NCBI GenBank assembly: GCA_964492845.1 | Contig: CAZBMZ010000017.1 | Span: 1 to 64,000 of the forward strand | Direction: 5' to 3' | DNA: 64,000 nucleotides | From: JADJPF01 sp964492845 | Lineage (GTDB): Bacteria > Acidobacteriota > Blastocatellia > Chloracidobacteriales > JADJPF01 | In this document: piece after piece, positions 43,182 to 51,543 of the stretch | Layout of the letters: each line of letters opens with the position of its first letter | How positions within the stretch are numbered: position 1 is the first letter of the stretch | Made by a program: the position numbers and the translations under genes | The notes under the pieces: generated by a model | Told to the model about the DNA's origin: nothing | Database searches by the model: none | The model's input: the letters and a program-made list of their open reading frames with translations, nothing else

Positions 43182-43198
43182 TTTGCTAAAATAGCAAA
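43182..43198. promoter_or_regulatory. palindrome upstream of the small HExxH gene
   Basis: A perfect 17-base palindrome, TTTGCTA-AAA-TAGCAAA, lies 25 bases before the ATG at 43223. It could be an operator or overlap the -10. Supporting evidence is only symmetry and position. Confidence 0.3.
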
Positions 43199-43222
43199 GA
43201 TTTTATTTATTTTGGAGTAGTT

Positions 43223-43726
43223 ATGAGGCTATTCACTTGCCAAGAATTGCAGTTAGTTCAGCAAGCATCTCAACAAGCAGCGCACTTAGTTAGTCGTTTT
43301 TACTGCTTTGCTCCTCGTGAATGGACAATGCTACGTTATGAAGTAAAAACCCAAGAAGAACTAACAGCTAATGAACGCTTAGACACTGTGTTAGCCCAAG
43401 TATTATGTTATCAATATGCTCGCCAAATTAATCAAAAAGTAGAATATAAAGACCTTTATTGTATTTGCCTTCAAGATACAAAAATACTTAATACTTTTAA
43501 TAATATTAAAGGGGATTTATTTAATTTACTGCTTTATGTTCTTACACATGAATTAGTTCATGTTGTTAGGTTTGGACAACAATTACAACGTATTGATCTA
43601 GCTATAGAAGAAAGAAATAAAGAAGAAGAAAAGGTTGAAATAATTACTGAAAAAATTCTCTCTAAACAAATAAACTATTTAGCACAAATACCTTTAACAA
43701 AGATTAAATCTACTTGTTCACTATAA
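43223..43726 (+). CDS. small HExxH protein, putative metallopeptidase fold
   Basis: Encodes 167 aa. Residues about 1-95 start MRLFTCQELQLVQQASQQAAHLVSRFYCFAPREW, with a patch WTMLRYEVKTQEEL. A central LLYVLTHELVHVVRFGQQL (HELVH near 113) is an HExxH zinc-protease-type helix, followed by Glu-rich DLAIEERNKEEEKVEIITEKIL that could supply a third ligand in a gluzincin-like manner. The protein is too short for known full proteases. No signal peptide. It is a single-gene unit between a palindrome and a strong terminator. It may be a conserved uncharacterised family of these bacteria; enzymatic activity is a guess. Confidence 0.6.
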   Translation: MRLFTCQELQLVQQASQQAAHLVSRFYCFAPREWTMLRYEVKTQEELTANERLDTVLAQVLCYQYARQINQKVEYKDLYCICLQDTKILNTFNNIKGDLFNLLLYVLTHELVHVVRFGQQLQRIDLAIEERNKEEEKVEIITEKILSKQINYLAQIPLTKIKSTCSL

Positions 43727-43734
43727 CAAATAGC

Positions 43735-43783
43735 AAAGTCCTGCAAAAAACAACATAAAAAATATGTTCTATTGCAGGACTTT
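43735..43783. terminator. shared bidirectional terminator between HExxH gene and redoxin gene
   Basis: Outer 12-bp stem AAAGTCCTGCAA (43735-43746) with TTGCAGGACTTT (43772-43783) and an inner 6-bp stem AACATA/TATGTT (43752-43768). It lies in the 79-base gap between two convergent genes. Confidence 0.8.
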
Positions 43784-43805
43784 AGAGTTTTTATAAACTT
43801 AAATT

Positions 43806-44519
43806 TTATTTTTTAGCATATTTAACAGAACAACCATAAGGTTTAGTTTGTGCTTGACTAACACTTTTACCTGTTGTTAATTCAGCTAAAGCTTGATCTA
43901 CAAAATTGATAGTTTCTTTACCCTTATCTCCACCTGGATCATCATCAATACTACCTTGGTAAGCTAGCTTACCATCTTTTCCTACAATGTACATATGAGG
44001 TGTAGTTTTTGCACCATACATATTGCCAACTAACCCTTCATGATCATCTAGGATAGGATAAGAAATATTATGAGTTTTGATCCATTCTTTATATTTATCT
44101 TTACCCATATAGCTAGTTGTGTTGACTGCTAACCAGACAACATCTTTGCCTTTGTATTTTTCTGCTGTAGTAGTCATAGTTTTAGCATCATAATGGCGTT
44201 TAACAAATGGGCAATCAGGGTTAATCCATTCTAGAACTACAATTTTTCCAGCAAAATCACTTAGGGAAACTTTTTTACCATCTTGATCTTCAAGAGAAAA
44301 TGTTGGTGCAGGTGCGCCAACGGTTACGGCTGAAGTAGCAGCATTTGCATTTGCTGTTGTATCAGCGTTATTGTTTACATTTAAGTTACTTTTTTCTGTG
44401 GAATTATTAGCAGTATTGTTAACTGGTGCTACATTATTATCAGCCGTAGAACTTGCACAACCACTAAAAGCAATACTCATTATTACTACTAAAGTGGCAA
44501 TCAATAGCCTTGTTTTCAT
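43806..44519 (-). CDS. lipoprotein with thioredoxin/peroxiredoxin-like fold
   Basis: Encodes 237 aa. A lipoprotein signal ends at the lipobox Cys21 (IAFSGC). An Asn/Thr/Ala-rich low-complexity spacer (22-65) tethers the domain. The domain (about 68-230) is AhpC/TSA-redoxin-like: GAPAPTFSLEDQDGKKVSLSDFAGKIVVLEWINPDCPFVKRHY with a single active Cys (Cys103), the second position of the CxxC being Val (CPFV). It continues with MYGAKTTPHMYIVGKDGKL. The pattern belongs to a common exported redoxin family of Gram-negative bacteria, attached to the inner or outer membrane, with thiol-based peroxidase-like or chaperone function not demonstrated here. Another Cys is near the C-terminus (YGCSVKY). Confidence 0.85.
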   Translation of the reverse strand: MKTRLLIATLVVIMSIAFSGCASSTADNNVAPVNNTANNSTEKSNLNVNNNADTTANANAATSAVTVGAPAPTFSLEDQDGKKVSLSDFAGKIVVLEWINPDCPFVKRHYDAKTMTTTAEKYKGKDVVWLAVNTTSYMGKDKYKEWIKTHNISYPILDDHEGLVGNMYGAKTTPHMYIVGKDGKLAYQGSIDDDPGGDKGKETINFVDQALAELTTGKSVSQAQTKPYGCSVKYAKK

Positions 44520-44676
44520 AAAAACCTAAGCAGCTAGGTTCTAAATTTTATAGAAATAGCTACTTTTACCTCCTAATTTTAGTAATTTTGGGATTTGGCA
44601 ATAAATTATAGTTTTTTCGCAAGCAGTTTGAAAATAGCCCAAAGATAGTTTTTAGATAAAACAAAAATGTTACAAA

Positions 44677-45582
44677 TTAATTATTTTCTTTAGGTTTTAC
44701 AGTAAAAACAGGCGTTTTAGCTAAACGTACTACCTTTTCAGTTACACTACCTAATAAAAAGCGTTCAACTCCTGTTAGCCCGTGAGTTGCTATAAGAATT
44801 AAATCATTGTTATTTTCTTCTGCAAATTCAGCAATAGTTTTTGCTGCTCGACCTTCAACGGCAAAAATTTCTGTTTCAACACTAGGTTCTTTTAATTCAT
44901 TAACTAAACTATTTAGATTTTCCTCTACTCTTGTTTTTATATTTTCTGCAACAGAAGTAAAAGCAATTTGATCCATTACATAAAATGCTGGATAAACAGG
45001 TGTGTCAATTACATGTAAAAGTTGTAGTTTGGCTTGATAGTTTTTAGCTAGATCCATAGCATAACTAAGCAATTGTTTGGAATGAGCAGAAAAGTCTATT
45101 GGAACAAGTATATTTTTTATTAACTTAGAATCTCTATCCATAGCCATACTTTTACCAATAGTTAAAACTGGGCAAGTAGCAGTTCGGATAACATTTTCTG
45201 CAACGCTACCAAGTACTAAATGACTTAAACCTTGGCGACCGTGAGTTCCCATAACAATTAAACTAGCTTGGAATTGATTGGCATAATCTACAATCATAGA
45301 ACTAGCAGAAAGAGCAGGAAAATATAGCTTTTCTATTTTTAGATCGCTAATTTGGTACTTTTCCACCAAGTCTTCTGTTAAATATTCAGCATTTTTTCGC
45401 AGATTTTTATATAGGTTTTCTTGGTCTGGGGAAAAATACCCAGCATAACTATAATTAACTATGGCATGTAAAATATGAAGTTCGGCTTGAAAGCGTCTAG
45501 CTAGGTCAACTGCATAAATAAAAGCTTGTTCAGCATATTCAGAGTAATCTGTAGGAAAAAGAATTTTTTTTATTGTAATCAT
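44677..45582 (-). CDS. tandem universal stress protein (two Usp domains)
   Basis: Encodes 301 aa from the ATG at 45582, supported by AAGGAGC seven bases upstream. An in-frame longer start (at 45612) would run through that ribosome site and is rejected. Two UspA domains: about 1-145 and 155-301. Each has the opening KILFPTDYSEYAEQA / KNILVPIDFSAHSKQ and the ATP-binding G-x2-G-x9-G-[ST] element (GTHGRQGLSHLVLGSVAENV and ATHGLTGVERFLLGSVTEKV). ATP-binding Usp type. A monomer with two fused domains mimics the usual dimer. General stress role. It precedes coaE on the same strand but begins its own unit. Confidence 0.92.
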   Translation of the reverse strand: MITIKKILFPTDYSEYAEQAFIYAVDLARRFQAELHILHAIVNYSYAGYFSPDQENLYKNLRKNAEYLTEDLVEKYQISDLKIEKLYFPALSASSMIVDYANQFQASLIVMGTHGRQGLSHLVLGSVAENVIRTATCPVLTIGKSMAMDRDSKLIKNILVPIDFSAHSKQLLSYAMDLAKNYQAKLQLLHVIDTPVYPAFYVMDQIAFTSVAENIKTRVEENLNSLVNELKEPSVETEIFAVEGRAAKTIAEFAEENNNDLILIATHGLTGVERFLLGSVTEKVVRLAKTPVFTVKPKENN

Positions 45583-45649
45583 TTTTTTGCTCCTTAGCCT
45601 GTAAGATAACAACTTTTATTTATCTAAAAAGCAAATAATATGCCTGGAG

Positions 45650-46264
45650 TTATCTTTTCTTTTCAGCTAATTCTTTTAACTCTTGATAAACAGCCTTTAC
45701 TTTAATGTCTGTTTCTTCAAAAGTCCCTGAAGTGTCAATTTCCATATCAGCATATTTTCGTTTTTCATCACTAGGCATTTGCGAGTTAATTCGGCTTTCT
45801 ACCTCGTTACGAGGTAAATTATTTCGCTTCATTACTCTTTCAATTTGGCTTTCCCTATCGCAATAAACAACAATTAATTTATCAAACCTTTTATAGCTAC
45901 CTGTTTCAATCATTAGAGCAGCATCTATGATTACAATGGCATTTGGGTCTTGTTTAATAGTTTCTGAAATTAGGCTGTCTTGTTTATCAATAATAATTGG
46001 GTGTAGGATTTGGTTTAGCTTTTCTCGTTTTTCTGGGCTGCTAAAAACAATTTGTCCTAATTTAGCACGATCAATTGTGCCATCTTCGGCTAATATTTCT
46101 TTGCCAAATTCTGCTACTACTTTCTCAAATCCAACTTCACCAGGTTCAACCACTTGACGAGCAATTTTATCTGCATCAAAAACATAACAACCTAATTCGA
46201 TAAATATTTTTGCTACATGGCTTTTACCAGTACCGATTCCACCAGTTAAACCAACTTTTAACAT
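45650..46264 (-). CDS. coaE: dephospho-CoA kinase
   Basis: Encodes 204 aa. CoaE phosphorylates the ribose 3'-OH of dephospho-CoA, the last step of coenzyme A synthesis. P-loop GLTGGIGTGKS (5-15), LID and core motifs FDADKIARQVVEPG, RAKLGQIVFSSPEKREKLNQILHPII (near 66-91), and CDRESQIERVMKRNN. Length typical. The 23-base gap to folD suggests a folD-coaE unit; both feed central cofactor metabolism. Confidence 0.95.
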   Translation of the reverse strand: MLKVGLTGGIGTGKSHVAKIFIELGCYVFDADKIARQVVEPGEVGFEKVVAEFGKEILAEDGTIDRAKLGQIVFSSPEKREKLNQILHPIIIDKQDSLISETIKQDPNAIVIIDAALMIETGSYKRFDKLIVVYCDRESQIERVMKRNNLPRNEVESRINSQMPSDEKRKYADMEIDTSGTFEETDIKVKAVYQELKELAEKKR

Positions 46265-46287
46265 AAACTTTCCTATAATTTTAATAA

Positions 46288-47208
46288 CTATAAATTACGT
46301 CGTAGCTTTGCAGCTTTAACTGTATTTTTCATTAGCATAGCGATTGTTAGAGGCCCGACTCCACCAGGCACAGGAGTTAAATATCCTGCAATAGTTTCGC
46401 AATCCGGCTCAACATCTCCAATAAGGGTATAACCTTTTTTTTCTAAATCTTCTAAGCGTTTGGTGTAATCAGGAAAATAGCGTAAGATTTCTGTTTCTTC
46501 AGTAAGTTTATTAATTCCAACATCAACAACAATTGCACCTGATTTTATATGCTCTGTAGTTATAAAGGCTGTCCGACCTAGTGCAGCAACTATAATGTCA
46601 GCTTCTCGCGTAATTTCTTTTAATTTAGCTGTTTTAGAATGGCAAACTGTTACAGTAGCATCCGCATGCATTAAAAGAAGTGTCATTGGCAAGCCAACAA
46701 TTCGGCTACGTCCAAGTACAACTGCCCGTTTACCTGCTAAATCAATATCATAGCGTTTTAGAAGTTCCATAACTCCAGCAGGTGTACAAGCAACAAAACC
46801 TGTTTGTTTTAATGCTAGCCTACCAACATTTTCTGGATGAAACCCATCCACATCTTTGTTAACAGAAATGGAGGCAAAAATTTTATCTGCATCAATTTGT
46901 TTTGGTAATGGCATTTGTACCAAGATTCCATCAATATTATCTTGATTATTTAGCTTAGAAATTAACTCTTGTAATTCTTCTGTTGTGGTAGTTTCTGCTA
47001 AGACATGTTTTTCTGAATAAAGCCCTAAACTTTCACAAGTTTTTACTTTGCTTGCTACATAAACTTCAGAAGCAGGATCACTTCCAACAATCACTGCTGC
47101 AAGCCCTGGTTTTACTTGATAAGACTCAAATAAAGCTTTTACCTCTGCTGCTACTTCTTCTTTAATTTGTTTCGCTACTTTTAACCCATCAAGCAATTTT
47201 GCTGTCAT
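46288..47208 (-). CDS. folD: bifunctional methylenetetrahydrofolate dehydrogenase/cyclohydrolase FolD
   Basis: Encodes 306 aa. FolD interconverts 5,10-methylene-, methenyl- and 10-formyl-tetrahydrofolate. Signature motifs are present: AAVIVGSDPASEVYVASKVKTCESLG (catalytic Lys in YVASK near 54), DGILVQMPLPKQI (near 98), and the NADP motif VVLGRSRIVGLPMTLLL, and PVPGGVGPLTIAMLMKN at the C-terminus. The start ATG (47208) lacks a strong ribosome site. The leader contains one arm of the twin-hairpin element at 47242-47287. Confidence 0.95.
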   Translation of the reverse strand: MTAKLLDGLKVAKQIKEEVAAEVKALFESYQVKPGLAAVIVGSDPASEVYVASKVKTCESLGLYSEKHVLAETTTTEELQELISKLNNQDNIDGILVQMPLPKQIDADKIFASISVNKDVDGFHPENVGRLALKQTGFVACTPAGVMELLKRYDIDLAGKRAVVLGRSRIVGLPMTLLLMHADATVTVCHSKTAKLKEITREADIIVAALGRTAFITTEHIKSGAIVVDVGINKLTEETEILRYFPDYTKRLEDLEKKGYTLIGDVEPDCETIAGYLTPVPGGVGPLTIAMLMKNTVKAAKLRRNL

Positions 47209-47241
47209 GAAAAAACTTTTCTCCTAATTGTTATAAATTAT

Positions 47242-47287
47242 CATCCCATAAATGGGATGCCTACTGTCAGATGTCGCTATGCGACAT
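47242..47287 (-). repeat. twin-hairpin REP-like element between the PrsW gene and folD
   Basis: Two perfect hairpins stand 11 bases apart: CATCCCAT-AA-ATGGGATG (47242-47259) and ATGTCGC-TAT-GCGACAT (47271-47287), joined by CCTACTGTCAG. Read on the minus strand, GTCGCATAGCGAC, then CTGACAGTAGG, then CATCCCATTTATGGGATG. This is more GC-rich than the surroundings and resembles paired-hairpin repeats that I recall from other bacteria (REP/BIME-like elements mobilised by Y1 transposases). The first hairpin lies right behind the stop of the PrsW fusion gene, so it may also act as its terminator. Confidence 0.5.
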
Positions 47288-47289
47288 TA

Positions 47290-49062
47290 TTAGATTTCTG
47301 CTTTTAGTGCCTTCACTTCTAATTGAAATTTTGGAATTTGTGGTAGGCTTTGGGTTTGGCCTCCAGCCTCGCTAGCACGTGCCACATGCCAATAACAAAA
47401 AGCTAGTTTTGTGACTGAGCGCAAAAATTGACGTTGTGCAGTAAATTTTTTCCAATTCCCGCTAAATGCTGTTGCAGACAGCCATTTTAAGCGAGCTAAA
47501 GAAGAACCTATTAGTTCTAATTGTTCAGGAGAAATTAAGCCCCGTGCTACTTCAATTGCCAACATTTCTTTAATTAATTTGGCTTCTCGGCTAGCCATAT
47601 AAAGCATTACTCCAAGCATAATTAAAAATAGTGGCACCCAAACAATAAGATAAACTATAAAATAGCCAATAAAACCAAGCATTATACTTGCTGCAACTGC
47701 AATACCATTCCAAAGCGCATGTAAAATTACTGCTCCTATATAGCCAACTAATGGCATTACTATTTTTAAGGTTTTATTATGAGTTTCTCTAGCAATACCA
47801 CACCCAATGCCAGTCATAGAGGTAAATAAGGCATGGGCAAACGGTGACAATACTCCTCGTAAGAAAAAAATTAAAACTAGCCCAGGGCCAACACCAGCAG
47901 AAGCAAATTCTCTACCATAATAAAGCACATTTTCTACAGTAGCAAAACCTAGTGCAATGACTCCGGCATAAACAATTCCATCTAAAATATCATCAAATTC
48001 CTTACGTAAAAATATAGATACCAGTAAAACGCCTAATCCCTTTGTTGCTTCTTCAATTACTGGAGCAGAAACAACAGTTCCTAGTATGTCACCTGCGGTT
48101 CCACCAATAACAGCACCAAAAATTGTGTTTACAAAAAAAGATATTATTACAGCTACCAATGCACCCCAGGCAAATGCTCCACCTAAGGCCCAGGCTGGTT
48201 CTGGGTCATAACGGTCTAGCCAAAGAAATAGTAATAAATAAAAAGGAGCAGGTGTAAACGCTAAAATTGTGCCAACTATTGATCCAGCCACCCCAATAGA
48301 ACTTAGCATTATTACTGCAACTACTAACATTAATACTGTCATAATTCCTAAACTAGCAATTATACTAATAGTTTGAGTATTGCTTTTTTCTTTTTCTGGA
48401 TTATAAACACCTATATTGCTAAAAGATTGCTTTAGTAAAGCTGTACCATTTGCTAAAGGGCTACTAGGATTTTGTCCATATTGCCCATAAACAGGGCTAT
48501 TCATAGAAGGGGTTACATATGGGTTTACTGGAAAGTTCATTTGTGGGTTTGGAGGATTTATTTGAGGATTTATTGGATATCGTTGATTAGCTAGCGGTGC
48601 ATTATTTGAGGGCATTCTATTTTGGTTAGTAGGAGTAAAAGCAGGATTATTAACAGATGCAGCAGTAGGAGAAAAGAAATTTTGTGGACTATCAACTACA
48701 GTTGGATTTAATACTGGAGGTTGCTGTACTAAAGTAGGTAATATCTTTGAATTATCTGGTTCAATGATAACTTGAATACTTGGCCCTTGATAACCAAGTT
48801 GTATTAAACTCCCAGATTGCAATAAAGCTCTTTCAGCCCGACTTCCATTAATAAATGTGCCATTAGTGCTTCTTTGGTCAGTTAGATAAAAACCATCTGA
48901 CTCTAGGCTAATAACAGCATGTCGAGTTGATACGCCAGCATCTTTGTTTGGATCAAATCGTAGTGTACAATCTGTTCCTCTACCTAATAATAAAGAACCT
49001 GTTTCTAATTGAAATTCTTGACCTGTTAACGAACCACTTTGAATTATTAGCCGTAGTTTCAT
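47290..49062 (-). CDS. FHA domain fused to PrsW-type intramembrane protease
   Basis: Encodes 590 aa. Residues 1-100 are an FHA domain that should bind phosphothreonine (GRGTDC, STRHAVI, DQRSTNGTFING). A Pro/Asn-rich linker (about 105-225) separates it from a PrsW-like membrane domain (about 230-490): eight or so membrane segments with LFLWLDRYDPEP, the glutamate pair in APVIEEATKG, HALFTSMTGIGCG and LHALWNG. PrsW of Bacillus starts cleavage of the anti-sigma factor RsiW. Here the FHA could tie proteolysis to a kinase signal. The C-terminal 90 residues (about 500-590) form a cytosolic helical tail. Monocistronic, minus strand. Confidence 0.85.
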   Translation of the reverse strand: MKLRLIIQSGSLTGQEFQLETGSLLLGRGTDCTLRFDPNKDAGVSTRHAVISLESDGFYLTDQRSTNGTFINGSRAERALLQSGSLIQLGYQGPSIQVIIEPDNSKILPTLVQQPPVLNPTVVDSPQNFFSPTAASVNNPAFTPTNQNRMPSNNAPLANQRYPINPQINPPNPQMNFPVNPYVTPSMNSPVYGQYGQNPSSPLANGTALLKQSFSNIGVYNPEKEKSNTQTISIIASLGIMTVLMLVVAVIMLSSIGVAGSIVGTILAFTPAPFYLLLFLWLDRYDPEPAWALGGAFAWGALVAVIISFFVNTIFGAVIGGTAGDILGTVVSAPVIEEATKGLGVLLVSIFLRKEFDDILDGIVYAGVIALGFATVENVLYYGREFASAGVGPGLVLIFFLRGVLSPFAHALFTSMTGIGCGIARETHNKTLKIVMPLVGYIGAVILHALWNGIAVAASIMLGFIGYFIVYLIVWVPLFLIMLGVMLYMASREAKLIKEMLAIEVARGLISPEQLELIGSSLARLKWLSATAFSGNWKKFTAQRQFLRSVTKLAFCYWHVARASEAGGQTQSLPQIPKFQLEVKALKAEI

Positions 49063-49202
49063 AAATTTTCACCAAAAATTAAATTAATAAGTTGATAGTG
49101 ATACTAGCAAAATAACCTAAGTTTTTCTAATTGTAGCATAATTAACAAAAAATCCTTAATATCCAAAAGTCTATTTTATCATCAAACATTCAAAAGGAAT
49201 CT

Positions 49203-49955
49203 ATGGAAAAATTGACTAAACAATTATCAATTGCAGCAGAAAAGTTATCACAAGCTAAACAAATAGTAGTATTAACCGGAGCAGGAATTTCAGCAGAAAG
49301 TGGAATACCTACTTTTCGTGATGCGCAGGTTGGACTATGGGAAAAATATGATCCAGCAGAATTAGCATCACCTACAGGGTTTTTAAATAATCCTAAACTT
49401 GTCTGGGATTGGTATGAGTACCGTCGGGAAATTGTGCGTAAAAATACACCTAATCCAGCACATTACGCATTAGCAGAGATGCAAAATGTTCTAAATTTAG
49501 CTATTGTAACGCAAAATGTTGACGCTTATCACTCACAAGCAGGTAGTAAAAAGGTTTTAGAACTTCATGGAAGAATAATGGAAAATCGTTGTTTTAAGGA
49601 AGATAAATTACTTAATGATGAAGAACTAGATCATACTAGCATACCTCCTCGATGCAGTTGTGGAAGTTTTGCCCGGCCCGCAGTAGTTTGGTTTGGAGAA
49701 TCGCTTCCAAGTGATACTTTAGCAGAGGCATTTAATCTAGCAAGAAGTTGTGATGTTTGTTTAGTAATTGGTACAGCAGGAGTAGTACAACCAGCAGCGT
49801 CAATTCCTGTTTATGCAAAAAATTCAAAAGCTTTTTTAATTGAAGTTAACAATCAAGAATCTGCTCTTACTCATTTAATGAATGTATTTTTAGAAGGAAA
49901 AGCTGGCGAAATATTACCTAAACTAATGAAATTAATTAAAGCTAAAAATGGCTAA
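49203..49955 (+). CDS. cobB: NAD-dependent protein deacylase, sirtuin family
   Basis: Encodes 250 aa. SIR2 fold with VVLTGAGISAESGIPTFRDA (24-43), the NAD/catalytic motif QNVDAYH (catalytic His in LHGRI near 122), and VVWFGESLP. The WYEYRRE segment carries the Tyr-x2-Arg signature of class III sirtuins (desuccinylase/demalonylase type, like CobB/SIRT5). The zinc-knuckle is reduced: one Cys in the first ribbon (NRCF) and a CSC in the second, as in E. coli CobB where it is also irregular. Usual function is removal of acyl groups from lysines with NAD consumption. It lies divergent from the FHA-PrsW gene (140 bases). Confidence 0.9.
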   Translation: MEKLTKQLSIAAEKLSQAKQIVVLTGAGISAESGIPTFRDAQVGLWEKYDPAELASPTGFLNNPKLVWDWYEYRREIVRKNTPNPAHYALAEMQNVLNLAIVTQNVDAYHSQAGSKKVLELHGRIMENRCFKEDKLLNDEELDHTSIPPRCSCGSFARPAVVWFGESLPSDTLAEAFNLARSCDVCLVIGTAGVVQPAASIPVYAKNSKAFLIEVNNQESALTHLMNVFLEGKAGEILPKLMKLIKAKNG

Positions 49956-49964
49956 GTTGATTAC

Positions 49965-50978
49965 TTAATCATTTTGAAAGCGTCTGGTAGTATTATCTAA
50001 TTTAGTACGCTCTGAGGTAGATATATTTTTTCCTATTTGTCCAGTTCGTTTTGGGTTTTCTATATAAGGATCAGCAGGTCTAGCATATTGGCTATTACTA
50101 AGCTCTGCAACAGAAACAACTTCAAAGCTTACCCAAGCTGAACCAAACCTTAATAAATCACGGTGTTCTAATTTAACACCTTGTGTGTAATTAGATGTAA
50201 CTACAAACTCTTCTGTATGTGTGCCACCTCGTTGAATAGCTGTTCCATTAGAACTTCCATGATCTAGCAGAAAAAAAGCACCATTGCGAAAGAATATTGT
50301 TGCATGTTGACGAGAAACACTATTAGAGAGTGCATCAGCCGATTCAAGATGAGCAAAAACAAAATCGTTACGTCTCATTAATTTGCCTGTTTGTTCATTA
50401 ATTACGCTACGCATCCGGCCAATATAAACTATTGGTTTGGTAATTAAATATTGATTTTGATAAACAACTGCATTATGTGCGGTCAAACGGCCTATTTGAG
50501 GAATTTGGGGAACGGGTGATTGTACAGATGTTATAGCTCTTTTAATCATATCAAGAGTAACTAAAACATCTTCGGCTGACATTTCTGGCCCTGGCCAATC
50601 TAGAGCAAAACCAGCACGACGATACATTACCCGACTATTGCCTTTGCTAACAGTCTGAACTTCTATTCTAACAGGATTAAATAAACTTAAATTTTGGCTA
50701 GCAAGAAAAGCTTCATAAGAACGCAAAAATTCTTCGCCATTAAAAATCATTTCTAAATCTTCAACTTTTTCTGCTTTTGTTTCTGGAATAGAAATTGTGA
50801 TTATATTTGGGGTACAAACAACACTATCATAGTTATAGCTATTTTGTTTTACTTGATCGATTATTTGATAAACAATTTCACGAGCATCAAGATCTTCTTC
50901 GGTTACTGTCCAACTTCTTTCTGCGGCAGCAATTAAATATTTTTCTATTTGTTGTAAATATTTATTATTAAAGTCCAT
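49965..50978 (-). CDS. FhaA-like protein: DUF3662-type N-domain and C-terminal FHA domain
   Basis: Encodes 337 aa from the ATG at 50978 (a TTG at 50990 is the alternative). Residues about 1-140 match the FhaA N-terminal type (DUF3662): LQQIEKYLIAAAERSWTVTEEDLDAREIVYQIIDQV..., with NIITISIPE. Residues about 185-290 are the FHA domain (YIGRMRSV, LSNSVSRQHATIFF, LLDHGSSNGTAIQRGG). The last 50 residues are a polar tail. In actinobacteria FhaA works with PknB/PknA and MviN in cell wall control; this equivalent outside actinobacteria has no known partner. It is convergent with the sirtuin, nine bases apart. Confidence 0.75.
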   Translation of the reverse strand: MDFNNKYLQQIEKYLIAAAERSWTVTEEDLDAREIVYQIIDQVKQNSYNYDSVVCTPNIITISIPETKAEKVEDLEMIFNGEEFLRSYEAFLASQNLSLFNPVRIEVQTVSKGNSRVMYRRAGFALDWPGPEMSAEDVLVTLDMIKRAITSVQSPVPQIPQIGRLTAHNAVVYQNQYLITKPIVYIGRMRSVINEQTGKLMRRNDFVFAHLESADALSNSVSRQHATIFFRNGAFFLLDHGSSNGTAIQRGGTHTEEFVVTSNYTQGVKLEHRDLLRFGSAWVSFEVVSVAELSNSQYARPADPYIENPKRTGQIGKNISTSERTKLDNTTRRFQND

Positions 50979-51129
50979 AACTATAACCAAATAAAGACTA
51001 ATAAAGTAATTAGTATAAGCAAAATACCCTTAGAATTTTGATTGATATAACACAGGCAAAATGGTTTAGAATTAAAACAAGTTTACTTTAAAAAATAAGT
51101 TTTAGACAAGCAAAATATTTAGTAGAAAT

Positions 51130-51519
51130 TTATTTGTTTAGATCCTCAAGATCTTCAACAAATTGTTCTAGTTCTCGGCGCACAACATAATAATCTTCTA
51201 AAATATCATTAAGTTTAACAATAAAAGGTATTTCTAAGGCTGCTGCGGCTTCGGCTCGTGATTCTAAAATAGTAGCTTCTTCACTACCTTCAGGGTATTT
51301 TTCTACTTCTTCCATCACTTCATAAACATTTTCGCCGCGAGGGTGTTTATGATAGCAATGGCTAATAAAAGCAAGCGTTAAGCCATCAATACAAAGTTTT
51401 ATTTTTTCTGGCTCATCAAAATCAACTCTTACAAGTAAATAAGAATCTGGTGGTACACTTAAGCGTTTAGCTAAATTTATAATTCTTTTTTGTAGTTCAT
51501 CAGATGAAAATACATTCAT
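51130..51519 (-). CDS. small acidic protein of unknown function
   Basis: Encodes 129 aa, strongly acidic at the C-terminus (YYVVRRELEQFVEDLEDLNK). A first part has DELQKRIINLAKRLSVPPDSYLLVRVDFDEPEKIKLCIDGLTLAFISHCYHKHPRGENVYEVMEE with a Cys-Tyr-His-Lys-His patch (near 54-58). No signal or membrane part. It lies 24 bases after the ScfR-like regulator gene on the same strand, so it is cotranscribed. It could be an adaptor of the regulator but I recognise no family. Confidence 0.55.
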   Translation of the reverse strand: MNVFSSDELQKRIINLAKRLSVPPDSYLLVRVDFDEPEKIKLCIDGLTLAFISHCYHKHPRGENVYEVMEEVEKYPEGSEEATILESRAEAAAALEIPFIVKLNDILEDYYVVRRELEQFVEDLEDLNK

Positions 51520-51543
51520 GCATTCACTCTATAAATTAAAGAT

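Noticed and set aside
45583..45612. Longer start of the tandem Usp protein
   Set aside because: The extension covers the AAGGAGC ribosome site located seven bases before the ATG at 45582, and Usp domains begin at that ATG.
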